Assembly (NCBI GenBank): GCA_001970855.1
Contig: LSSN01002047.1
Location: forward strand, 1-64,000
Length of the DNA: 64,000 nucleotides
Direction: 5' to 3'
From: Smittium culicis
Taxonomy: Eukaryota; Kickxellomycota; Harpellomycetes; Harpellales; Legeriomycetaceae
Within the stretch, counting starts at the first letter, position 1. Each line of letters opens with the position of its first letter. The notes beneath the pieces are model-generated. The model searched no databases. It saw only the letters and a list, made by a program, of their open reading frames with translations, and had not been told where the DNA came from. Of this stretch, positions 24,726 through 36,230 are shown one piece after another. The position numbers were made by a program, and so were the translations under genes.

Positions 24726-25193
24726 TTATATGTAGCTAAGAATAACCGCAGTAACGGTGAAAACAACAAAGCTAAACGATAGCATCGACTCGCTCTGCGC
24801 GCCAAGACTTGTTCCACTACTGCTGCTTGCTTTTTTGTTAACTTCGCGGGGCTTCCCAGAAACGGCTGTCGCATTTGCCTTGTTCTTCATATCATGCACG
24901 CCCTTCAAAAACGTCGAATTGCCACCGCCGATCATCATAAACGTCTTCACGAGCACGCCGCTGTCGCCGCTGCCTGCATCACCACTACCGCTACTGCTAC
25001 TGTTTCCGCTGCTCCCTAAATTCACGACTCGAAGGCCAGATACGTTCGGTTTAGTTACACGCCCGCCCTCCTTCTGCTCGCCATTCGCTTGATCTGTTGC
25101 ACCAACTACTCGAAGTGATGCTATCATCACTATTACATAAACGAAATGAGCAAGTACTCTCTTCTTCATACCTATATGTCTCATAGCGACCAT
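24726..25193 (-). CDS. Predicted secreted, GPI-anchored serine/glycine-rich wall protein
   Basis: A 155-residue single-exon frame. The N-terminus has a basic start and a hydrophobic core (VLAHFVYVIVMIASLRVVGA), fitting a signal peptide cut near residue 32; alternative Met codons at 4 and 9 give the same peptide. The middle is Ser/Gly-rich (SSGNSSSSGSG...) with N-glycosylation sequons NSS, NST and NAT. The C-terminus, after small residues, is a hydrophobic tail (MLSFSFVVFTVTAVILSYI) without basic residues, the pattern of a GPI attachment signal. No domain family is recognised. Codons are GC-richer than the flanks, which supports a real gene. Confidence 0.75.
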   Translation of the reverse strand: MVAMRHIGMKKRVLAHFVYVIVMIASLRVVGATDQANGEQKEGGRVTKPNVSGLRVVNLGSSGNSSSSGSGDAGSGDSGVLVKTFMMIGGGNSTFLKGVHDMKNKANATAVSGKPREVNKKASSSSGTSLGAQSESMLSFSFVVFTVTAVILSYI

Positions 25194-28100
25194 TTTTAAC
25201 TTTTTTCACCTGTTTATCTCTATCCGATCAATCTTTGTATTCGGGAAATCGCTACTAATTATTTGTTTTTGTAGCTTAATTCAATATTTTTCTAATCAAA
25301 ATCTGTATTTATATATCAGTTATTTTCTTTCGCTCTCAATATTTGATACTTTAATCATATATATTGTTGGTTTTTTTCTTTTATACCCTTAAAAATAATT
25401 ATAAATCTAATGAAATTTTTTTTTTTGGTTTTTTTTGATTGAATTTTCAATTTTTATGCTCTGTAAAAGTTTACCTTTTAAAATTATTTTTTATCTTAGA
25501 AAAATATTCTTGTAAAATCGTTCAAGGAGCTTAGAGTTCGTTTACGATAAATTTTCTATTTTAGTTATAAGATGAAGGTTTTTAAGGTTAAAAATAATCG
25601 AATATGTAAACAATAACTTGGATTATATATATACCCCCTTTTATTGATGTATATTTTTCTTGTTTATAAATTATATATGTCCTATTATTAATCCTTATAC
25701 ATTCTATATAATAATTTTTTTTACCTATTTCTTGCGTCTTATTTTTTGAATCGATGACTGTTTGATAATCCAAACTATAAAATATCAATAATTATGAAAA
25801 TATCTTTAACTTTAGATCGCTTATTAATATTTATCTAATTAACAAATCTTTAATGCTTATAATAATTAAAATAAAAGTTTTTTTTACCTATAATTATAAT
25901 TTAAATGAAGGTTTTATGTGTATAGGGAGAATAAAATTGTTGATGTTTTATTTATTGTGGATTGAAGTTTTATCTATGTATCCACTAGTATATATACACT
26001 TCGTACACCCTTTTCAATAAAATAAAATATTTTTTCTTTTGGTTGAAAACTTTTTTAAATCGATATTGATCACTAGCCTGATTCTTTTTTTTTTAATGGA
26101 AAAGAAGAATCATTTAAAAAAATAAAAGCTTCTTAACCCAGAATGTATAAATGGTCAAAAAAACGAAGCATTTCAGTCATTAAGAAAGAAGCTGATAAAT
26201 TTATATACACTAAATAATTATTCTCTTATTTAATAAATAAGAAACTGACGTGAATAAAAAGTTGTTGCTATGAATAAAATCAAAGTGTGATAAATGTTCT
26301 TCCATTCCCACACTCTTCCACTCCCCCCTTATTTAAGAAGCCACTAAAAGCCACAAATTATTTTCATCCCTTAAAATTCATCCAAAACAACTTCTTATTA
26401 TTATAACATCAACAATATCTATCTAATATTAACACAAAACATTTAAATTACCATTCTATAGGACATCGCAAGACATTTTTATTTATAATACTTATCCGAT
26501 ACTTCTGCCAATACTCGCTTCAATCATTATTTTGAATTTTCGATCACAAGATAGTAGTATAACAAATGAAAAATTTCATTGCGGCTTATATAACTTGCAA
26601 AAATTAAAAATAATAAAATAATAAACCCGTATATTATATATTATATTTCTTATTCTGTTTTGTGACTTTTATATTATTATTTTTAAAGAAAATCTTTATA
26701 TCACAGTTTCTATCTCCACTCAATAAACTAAAAAATTCAAAATTATAACGTGTATATTAACGCTCTGTATTCAGCTGAATATTAACAATGTTTAGCTATG
26801 ACAAAGTTTACAAAAAAAAAAAGAAGCAAATAATCCACCAAGAAATTGGTTTAAATTAACACTTCATGAACCTTGCTTTGAAATACCAAAAAAAAAAAAA
26901 ATTCTAGTTTTTTATTCCATTTTCTTTTCTTGATAACGTCTTGCTCTAATATTCAATTGTTTCGATACTGTTACATATCCTAATATACTAATCAAAATAC
27001 TGTATCAATTTGCTTTTGTATTACTTTGTTTACAATATTCTCATACGTTTCAAATAAATTGATGAACACTCAATTATAATATTTCATTGAAACGCTAATA
27101 CTTATTTTTCTTTAAACTACAGAAATTAAAAATTGTATTCTTGTACCATACACTAATTTTCTTGTGTAGCTAGTAACACAGTGTATTAATCCAATGGTTA
27201 TGCCATCAATACATATATCCAATAAAAAAATTAATTAGAGTACATCTTGAAAAAAACTATAAAAAAAAAACTCGCGTAACAAAATTTTGAAAATCGAGTT
27301 CTTTTTTTATTCGCGACAAGTACATATTTTCTATAATGGCAAATATACTTCTAAATATAAGTTAGAGTTTATTAGAATGTTACCTGAATAAAATTAAAAT
27401 AAAATTCTCACTAGAATAACAACAAAGCTCGTTATTCGAGTAACTAACTATGGAGGGGGTGGGTGAAAAATAACTAAACAATCAAAATTCTATAGACCCA
27501 TGATCTAATTAAAATAAAACTGTCATAATACTTGCACTTTGTTCCTATTTTTTTATTTTCTTTAAAAAAAAAGTATATATGTACGTGGCTTGTGCCATTT
27601 ATCTTTCTTGACCTGAATATAGGAAAAATAAACAAATAAATAAAACGCCATTGCTTCTTTTAAAAAAGTATCAATTTTTTTTATAGGAGCAAAATGCATA
27701 TATAAATATTAGCAGCTAAAAAAAAAAATACAAATAAAATAATGAGTGGTTTTGGAAAATTAGTTTTTTATCAAGTATTTCTTTTTCTTTTTTTGCTATG
27801 TAAAAGATTTTATCGTTGTTAATTTTCGCGTATTACGTGTCTTTTTTTTTTCTTCATAAATTTGATCCTCTTTTGTTTTCAGTAATAAAATTTTCATTAA
27901 AAAAAAATAGGATTTAAACTATAGTTATGCAAAAAACTCTATACTAAAAAAAAATTATCCGGAAAAAAAACCACTGCATTCTTTCATAAAACGACTATGC
28001 ATAAAATCAACAGTGTAACATTGATATATTTGCATCTTGAAGCTTTTCATTCAAAGATTTAGTGAATGGAGTTTATCTTTAATTTTTTTTTTTAATTATT

Positions 28101-28561
28101 AAGCAATTAGCTAGACTCTTATTAATTAAAAATGTGTATACGAGATATTATAAATCGTAGTATTTAACTGTGGTATATTTAAAACATAAAACATGTATGA
28201 CATGTGTGAATATTTATTGAGATAAGCTATGTAGTAGTAGAAATTAAAAAAAGATATGCTTTTTTTTTAGTTTGATAAATTAATGGATTGAAATATTAAC
28301 TATTTATACTGGAGTTTTTTGTTGTTCTGAAAATTGGCCTATTTATATCGGGCTTTAAAATAACGAAATTTTATCGCTGTCTGTATATTTTGTATTTAGC
28401 TGAACTTGGTGTCCTGTATCCGTCATACATAGTATTGTAATGGTTCTGTTTATTCTGGTTCAAGTGAACCGGGTTTGGTGTTTGGATTGCTAATGTTAAA
28501 AACCAAAAAAAAAAAAAAGGATGATTTTAACTTGACGATAAATCAGAAATTTGATTTTTTA
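25194..28561. other. AT-rich intergenic region
   Basis: 3.4 kb without a recognisable gene or RNA. Mostly A/T homopolymers; the frame at 25788-25588 looks random. The first few hundred bases upstream of 25193 should contain that gene's promoter. Confidence 0.55.
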
Positions 28562-30395
28562 TTATTTACCTTTTTGGTTCCATGAGATTGGAAATTTATT
28601 CTGTTCGAAAATTTCCTGGTTTCTTGCGTTTGTAATCTCTTTCGCCATAAGGGGAAGCGCTGGTGTGTTAACTCTTGATTGTAGAATTGGACTTGGCTTT
28701 GGAAATCCGCTAACCTGTTGGTGCGAAAACTTGTAAGAACCTAAAAGTGCAGACATTTTAACTGTTTAAATGAGTATATAATACTACTTACTATTATTAA
28801 ACTGTTGAAAAGTAATCAAAAGTAGAGGTGATGTTTTTATTCTAAAGTTAAGCCATCAAAATACCTTGACTTTTGTTTTCGAAAGGGATACGGTAGTCGT
28901 TGATGATACTCATGTTCTGCTTATATGAATTGCTATTTTGAATTGAGTCTAAATATGGGTTGAGTTTATAAATAAAATGTAATCTGTGATTATTTATTTA
29001 AAAGAGAACTCGCGATTATAAAGAAAAAAGAAGATTATATATATACCTAAATCATTAACTTGGAAGGTATGTGGCTTTTTCTATGCGAGTTAATTCAAGA
29101 TTATTATTTCATTTTGGTTGGGCAACAAAGGCGAAATTAAAACATGATTTTAATAGTTTAAAAAAAAAGTCATCAAACAATGCATTCTAACCTGCTTTTC
29201 TTGGTGAGAATTGAATCGCTCATTAAAATAATTGTTTTCATTGTTTAGCTTTCTCATACTATTGAGGACTAATTCTGCAGAGCTGTCAAGGTTAGTAATA
29301 CTTTGCTTCTGTTTGCTAAAATCGTATGAACTCTAACATATTTTTTAATAATTAAGGAAGAGTTAAATGCAATATGAAAGAATTTATTAAAAAATGCGTA
29401 GAGAAAGATTAGTCCAATGAATGTTAATGTTTTTTAGGAACTGTATTAAAGTATGTTAATAATAATAAAAAAAGAATATTAAAAATTTACCTGTAATTTT
29501 CTAATGTACCTTATTTTTTCCTGTAGTTGTTGCCCTAAGTTGTAACTCTTTTTTTTCTCAGACTCAAAGTCACTTTGAAGAGAAACCATCGATTCTTTTA
29601 ACACTATAATATTGTGATTTTTACAATAAATTTTTTCTAAAGTATAAAGCTGCTTGTTTGTATGTTCAAATTTTCTTAAAGAGGAAGCGAATTGGACTAA
29701 CATTTATTTTTTGCTTGCCAGTCTTTAATAATCGTAGTTGCTTTAGCTTCAATTTTCTTTGACTTTGCATCAATTCTTTTTGTTAAGATATCTTGAAAAG
29801 ATATTTCCTGCGATATTTGGTATACCCAAAAGGCTAACGCTCTGGAAGCAACTTCCATAATAACTTCGGGGCCCTGTCCAGCTAGTACCATCTAAGTTAA
29901 AGTTATTAGTTTTTTTTTTTTTTTGTTAAATAAAGAGAAAATTGATATTCAAGGCATGCTTTTAGAATAGGAAAGAACGTTACTGATTTGTATACTTCGT
30001 TAGGGTTCAGTGATATAAGCATTATATTGTCTCTATTTATATAATTTAGAGTGTAATATTTATTTTAAATGATAGAGATGTTTTAGGTTACTTTTCATGG
30101 AGGCTGAATTCACAAGCAGGACATATCAACGCGATCTTAAAAGCTGTAGTTCCACAAGACTTACAGAAAATATCTAATTAAATTTTGAGTTATTATGCAA
30201 ATTTAAGTTTAATATTATCTGTACGGCGATTTTTTTCGATCAAACTGAAATAAAAATAAGAAAAGCAAGTTAAAGGTAAGATATTTTAGGACAAAGTTTA
30301 CGTGAGCATGTTGTTATGATCGCAGTGTCGATATCACCACCTAGCGTAGCTCTGCACTTTATGTTATTACATTTTAAAGAAACTCCTAAACTCAT
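28562..30395 (-). CDS. HEI10: Meiotic crossover RING protein HEI10/CCNB1IP1, with apparent frameshift
   Basis: Eight contiguous blocks on the minus strand: 30395-30302, 30173-30092, 30032-29984, 29891-29491 (with a frame break), 29332-29192, 29080-29047 (34 bases), 28948-28865 and 28740-28562; phases agree at every join. The RING is read across exons 1-2: C9, C14, TTCSHIFCKSCG and ICPAC. Exons 3-4 give LNPNEVYKSMVLAGQGPEV and ASRALAFWVYQISQE, closely matching human CCNB1IP1. A coiled coil follows, then KLQSSYDFSKQ and a Ser/Pro/Asn-rich tail. Near 29697-29703 the frame must shift by one base (AATAAATG needs one more A) to continue the coiled coil. Repaired, the protein would have about 354 residues. 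HEI10 is a SUMO/ubiquitin E3-type protein that marks crossover sites on meiotic chromosomes. Confidence 0.85.
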
Positions 30396-31505
30396 TTCTT
30401 CTTTCTATAAAGTATATTTATAAATCAGTACTAATGTTTGTATTAAAGAGAAAAGAAACAAGTTTAAATAAACATTTTATTCTTTTGGTTTTTAAAAAAA
30501 AAAGTGTAAAAAAAACAAATTTTCAAATGATGGAAATTGAGCTTATGTAAAACGTTGTCAAAATAAAAAAAAAAAGGGTGTCTATTTCATTGACGAAGTG
30601 AAAATCAATGTTATATACACAAATCGAAAAAGAGTCAAAAATTAATTTATTTAAAAACGTAAAGGTGTCAATAATTGTATATCTATAAATATATTGTGGT
30701 ATATAATAAAATAGGTAAAGATAAATTAACACTAGTCATTTTCCTATATTATTTTTAGGCTTCAAAAAGAGTGCAATTAATTTGAACTCTATATTCGATT
30801 GATTTATTTACAATCTGTTGTATATTTATTATTGAAATGCAACTCTTTAATAATATTTTTTTCAGAAAGTAGCAAATATTTCATACTAAGATTATTTACA
30901 TTTGATCAAAATTAAGGTTTGGACTCTTATTTTTGTTTTATAGCTATGTTTTTCTTGGAATATAAAGGATATCAGTAATAATTTTATAGTAATAATCTGG
31001 TACCTTTTCATTTAAATGTATTTTTAAACCGAGTATTTAGCCTTCATTTGTTACGAAATTTCTTTTTCATTAAATGAATAAACGTTAATCGCTTTTAGAT
31101 CTTTTAATAATATAGAAAAATGATATGGTTGATATACTATGGAAATAATATTGGATCCTTTAAACTATAAATAGATTTACTATTAATTTTACTTAATTAA
31201 TCGCTATTTTTGAAGTGATAGCTCAAGAATTATCATTTCACTTTACATTACCTGTTAAGTTTGATCCCTTTCACCAGTATAAAGAACGATGGAATTAGGT
31301 TGCCATAATTCTACTATAAAAAAAAAGTACGCATCTAATTATAAAATAAAATGAAGATTAAGGATAAAAAACAATTATAATTTTTATAGAGGCAAATAAT
31401 ATAATATCAAGTTCAAGAAAGAAAATGTGTAATGTGTAATGATAAAAAACAATTTCAGTTTGAATTTAATTTTTTATAGTTTATAATTTTTTCATAAATA
31501 TATAT
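30396..31505. other. AT-rich intergenic region
   Basis: HEI10 promoter side and tRNA 5' flank. No other gene seen; the 69-codon frame at 30732-30523 is AT-noise. Confidence 0.6.
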
Positions 31506-31578
31506 GGGGAACTAGCTCAAATGGTAGAGCGGGCGCTTCGCATGCGTCAGGCACCGGGATCAATGCCCGGGTTCTCCA
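31506..31578 (+). tRNA. tRNA-Ala (anticodon CGC)
   Basis: A 73-base cloverleaf folds completely: acceptor GGGGAAC/GTTCTCC with the G3-U70 wobble that marks alanine tRNAs, D stem GCTC/GAGC with GG in the loop, anticodon stem GGCGC/GCGTC with loop TTCGCAT (anticodon CGC), five-base variable loop, T stem CCGGG/CCCGG, discriminator A. No intron. A T-run follows at once, the Pol III terminator. The T loop is ATCAATG; T54 is replaced by A, which is unusual outside initiator tRNAs. It reads only GCG, a codon expected to be rare in an AT-rich genome. Confidence 0.93.
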
Positions 31579-31588
31579 TTTTTTTTGA
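31579..31588 (+). terminator. RNA polymerase III terminator (T-run)
   Basis: An uninterrupted run of T begins one to two bases after the tRNA discriminator. Confidence 0.75.
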
Positions 31589-32462
31589 TTTTTATAATTT
31601 ACAATGTAAATCACATATTAATTACAAATTAAATAATTTACATGGGCTTGTAGAATTATAATTTTCTACGCTTAAATTTGCTTTTCATGAAGAATAAATA
31701 CAGATTTTTTTATTTAAAATTACTTTTGACATTAAAAAATTTTCTCATCATTCCCAGACTTTAATTTTGGTTAGAGCTACAATATATGTTTCGTTTGAAT
31801 TTTTTAGTAGTTAATTATCTTTTAATTCATGTTGTTATTCCTTAAAATTTTCTTTCTGGGCATATAATACACCAAATCGTCAATTACCAGAACTTCAAAC
31901 TATTTATCCATAATAAAATTTTTCTTTAAAGACACAAACTTGATAAAAAAAACACTATTTTCTTGGTTCCCTGGCTGTAATGAAAAAAAAAAAAAAAGAA
32001 AGAAAGAAACATGCGCTGTGGATACATATTATATTTTCAGCTTTTCACGAAACGTCAAAGTGGCAAAAAAGTAATGAGTCGAAACCATTAAGCCTGATTG
32101 ACTACCAGAAAGAAAACGATAGGCGATGAATCAAGTAAAAGCAAAAGAAAATTAGACAAAGTGAAATGAAAAAGATATCGCAAATAGATGACTAATTAAA
32201 ACTAACCATTTCAACGCATCGAAAGTAAATCACTAGAATTCAGCAAATAAGGTACACCCGCCAGCTTATTCTAATTTGATTTAGTGATCATTTCTGGTTA
32301 CACATATTTTTTTTTTACATTTTTACCACTTCGAAGCTCAACGATAATAAAAACTGTTCTTTGCTCTATTCTACTTTTATTCTATAATCATTCGAGTTTT
32401 ACAAATATTCCTTTCTGTTTATAATTTCTAACCTCATTACTTCGCAAGAAATCATAGCCAAA
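31589..32462. other. Intergenic region, WRS1 promoter side
   Basis: No gene seen. It probably contains the promoter of the tryptophanyl-tRNA synthetase gene. No box is distinctive enough to name. Confidence 0.55.
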
Positions 32463-34414
32463 ATGACTGGTATAACTAGTGCTGATATTAACGAAATTAG
32501 CAAAGGCGCTGCCGAAATCAACATTAGCAGGTACTTTTTACTATTAATCCCCCCTCCTCCCTAAGACTGTCTTTTCTGAATAAAAAATCAGCCATTTTTT
32601 TGTTTCTAGCTAATATTTTCGTCTAGCATTTTCTTCTATTTTTTATTATATCTCAAATTAATTTCTTTAAATTCTACTTTTCTCTTCACTACCCTGATTT
32701 ATTGGGCGGTATATAGCGAAAAATCTACTAAGGAAATACAAGCAGTTGAGCAAAAAATTACACCATGGGAAGTTGAAGGCGCCGTAGTTAATGGGCAACA
32801 GGTTGCTGTTGACTACACAAACTTGGTCAAAAAGTTTGGAACTCAACTCATAGACGATCAGCTATTAGAACGCTTCGAACGAGTTACAGGTGTAAAACCT
32901 CACATCTTCCTAAGAAGAGGAATATTCTTCTCTCACAGGTATCCTAATTTATTTAAAATTTCTTATTTTGTAAAACAAAACCCTCTTCTTAATCCACCAT
33001 AACTAATATCCCTTTCTTTTAATTAACCCAGAGATATGGGTGTCATCCTTGACCGCTATGAGCAAAAAAAACCATTCTACCTCTACACTGGCCGTGGCCC
33101 TAGCAAAGGCCGTATGCATTTGGGTCACATGCTCCCCTTCTCATTCTGCAAGCAAGTCCCTTTTACTTTTTCCATATTATACTCTTCTTCCTCTTCAAAC
33201 AGATTAACAAGCCTCTTTAATCTGTATAATACAAATACTAACACTAATATATATTTATACTTTAAACTAATAGATGGCTACAAGATGTATTTGATGTACC
33301 TCTAGTTATTCAACTAACAGGTGTGTATTCCCTTCTGTTCTACTAAGTTTTTGCGCCTTAAATCATTTTGTATAATTTATTCATTTTTATAAACGCACTT
33401 ACTTAATTTTTTGATAGACGACGAAAAATTTTTGTTTAAAACTGGTGTAAGTTTGGAGGAAACTTATAAATACTCATTCAGCACTGTTAGAGAAATTTCC
33501 GCTTTAGGATTTAAACCTAACAAAACTTTCATCTTTTCTGATCTTGACTACATGGGGTATATTATCTCAATTCCCTAAAAATAATTCTATTAACTGTTAA
33601 TCTTACCTAACATTTATACTATTATAATTATTCTTTAGTGGAAACTTCTATAGAAATATTATAAAAATTTCCAAATCTATCACCGGAAACACCGCAAAAG
33701 CTGTATTTGGTTTCACTGAGTCTGATTGCATAGGAAAAGTCTTTTATCCTTCCATCCAAATAGCTCCATGCTTTAGCAGCTCTTTTCCTGACATTTTCGG
33801 TAATTTGAAGGGAATCCCTTGCTTGATCCCTTGCGGTATTGACCAGGTATTACTGATTTTTGTTTTCTAGCCTTTTCAATAATTTTTATATAATACATAC
33901 TTTTCACTAATTCGATTTTCTATTCTAGGATCCCTACTTTAGATTGACACGTGATATTTCTGTCAAGCTTGGGCACCCCAAGCCTGCTCTACTCCACTCT
34001 AAATTTTTGCCTTCTCTACAAGGTTCAAAATCTAAAATGAGCACATCTGTTGATAACACTGCCATTTTCACCGACGATACTCCAGCCATGGTCAAAAACA
34101 AGATTAGAAGACATGCATTCTCTGGTGGCGGCAGCACATTGGAACTCCATCGTCTTCACGGAGGTGATCCTGAGGTTGATATACCATATCAATATATGAA
34201 TTTCTTTGTCGATGATGACGAGCTTATGAAGAAATACTATGATGGGTACAAAAGTGGCGATATTACCTCTGGACAAATGAAGGACTATTGCATTGATGTA
34301 ATTCAAAAGTTTTTGGCCGACTTCCAAGAAAAAGAAAAGGCCGTTACAGATCAAGATGTCCTTGATTTCATGAACCCCAAGTACCCAAGAAAATTCGACT
34401 TGCTCAAGTTCTAA
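32463..34414 (+). CDS. WRS1: Cytosolic tryptophanyl-tRNA synthetase
   Basis: Seven exons: 32463-32530, 32717-32938, 33032-33151, 33274-33320, 33418-33556, 33639-33846 and 33929-34414, giving 429 residues. All phases match and the joins restore family sequence such as [26 protein letters not shown] and YMGGNFYRNI. Class I synthetase signatures are present: the HIGH-type [11 protein letters not shown] (exon 3) and the KMSKS-type SKMSTSVDN (exon 7), with [16 protein letters not shown] as the eukaryotic C-terminal block. It charges tRNA-Trp in the cytosol; the length equals that of yeast Wrs1 (432). Intron 3 uses a GC donor (AA|GCAAGT); the other five are GT-AG. Confidence 0.97.
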
Positions 34415-36054
34415 GCCTTATTTACAAATTCAAACCTTTTTATTAAGTCCTTTTAATTTTTCTTTCCTACATCAATCCGTTTCAAATATTAAAATTCTAA
34501 CACCAATTAACAAGATTATTTTATTTCTATGATAATGTTCTTTATTCTAATTATATTTGCATACCGATTAATGTATTTATTTATATTACGAGGCGCTTTA
34601 TGGTTGATGTACCCTGTTTTGATGTGGAATTATTATATTTATCTTTTAACAAAGCTTTAAAGCATATTTTGTCGCTAATTACTAGAGTAATATGATTATT
34701 GATGTAGAAACTATATAGCTAAACAATCTGAGTGTAATAATAATGGTTTTTTATTACTGGATTCATATGTGGTATAGAATTTAGCTTAAAATGAACATAT
34801 TTATTTGCACAAGTAAAAATTTTATTCTACAACATTTATACTAATAAAATTACAACCTGTATTTTTACAATATCTCGCATATCTTATCTTTATACAGTTT
34901 TAAATAAGATTTTACACAAATCACCATTTTGGTAAAATTCAGCTTTATTTTTTCTTCCTTTTTTACAATCAGATCTACGGACTTATAATATAAGCGCTAT
35001 TATAAGATTGTAACTCGTTAGGGAAATCAATATTTCTATATTTTATATTGCACTTACATTACCCTATATGTACTAATAAAATCATTACTATTATTCTATT
35101 ATTTATTTACCTTTTATTTTAAATCACATTACTTTTACCAACCGAATTTTATTTTTAAAAAGTTTGATTCGTTAATTTAGATTTCTTGTATTTTTTTTAT
35201 GTAAACAGAAACTAGTTTTATTTATATTTATAATACAAGGTTTTTATAAAATAATAAAATTTAAAAAAATTATACTTATAAATATTCATAAATCTATATA
35301 CATTTTATTCAAATACTAATAAATGAATTTCTTACGCTTCAACAGCTTTTTATATTAATCACGTCTACAAAATTGGAGCCTAGTACCGGGGGGGGGGGTG
35401 CACGCGGTTAATCTCGAATAAAAAGATCAAAGAAATCACTTACTCTATCATTCTATGTAAAATATTTTTCAGGAGAAGGAATCACATAAGTTTTGACAAT
35501 TTTTAAAATTACGACTTTTTATTCTTTTGATCAAGAGGAAATGTTGATATTTCAATACTATCGAGAAATATAATTTAAAGTGAAACTATTCTTAAATCTA
35601 GCCATTATATCGAAAAATATTTGAAATTATTGTAAATCGATTTTAAACGATTAATATGAAACTATGAAAATTCACTAAAATATTTATTATAAACTGAAAA
35701 AATTCATAAAAATATCTAAAAAATTAGTCTACAGAAATTTTTTTTCTTAACAAAATTGAGTACTTTCCCCAAAAATCAAGCATATTTACACATATCACTA
35801 ACCGATAAAATAAATTAATTGCTGATTAAAAGCATAAAAATAAAAGACTTAGAAAAAATTATGCCCAAATTATACAATGAGGTTTTTCAGTTTCTCTATT
35901 TTGAAGAAGTGGTAAAAAAAATTATATGAAGACATTGATGTATATATCCCTATGAACTAGATTTATGTTTAAGATTTGAATCTGGATAAAAACATAAATC
36001 GGATATTCAAAATGACAAAGCGCTAAGTTCGAAAATATTTCTGGAAAAAATTAT

Positions 36055-36230
36055 ATAAATATCCACGCTTTTATGAAAACTACTAAAATTGTAATCACGA
36101 CCACCGAAAAATATGATAACAATTTCAAAATACTTAGGGTTTTACTTCGACGCTGATTCTATAAGAATAGAATCCATCTTTTACAAAAACAATAAAGATC
36201 CCACAATTATATGAAAATCTGACGAAAGTA
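36055..36230 (+). pseudogene. LINE reverse transcriptase relic
   Basis: The plus strand reads IHAFMKTTKIVITTTEKYDNNFK and, after a one-base shift, KYLGFYFDADSIRIES. The K-T-K-I-V...F-KYLG order is the segment downstream of the YADD box in non-LTR reverse transcriptases. Stops follow at once. Short and decayed, so only the class of element can be proposed. Confidence 0.5.

Noticed and set aside
29640..29705. A 65-base intron (GTTAGT...TTTAG) to repair the HEI10 frame
   Set aside because: Phases fit but the join creates a TAA codon.
29695..29720. Programmed -1 frameshift site (A AAA AAT) in HEI10
   Set aside because: A -1 slip at that heptamer leads straight into a TAA stop, so it cannot join the two coiled-coil halves; a simple one-base indel fits better.
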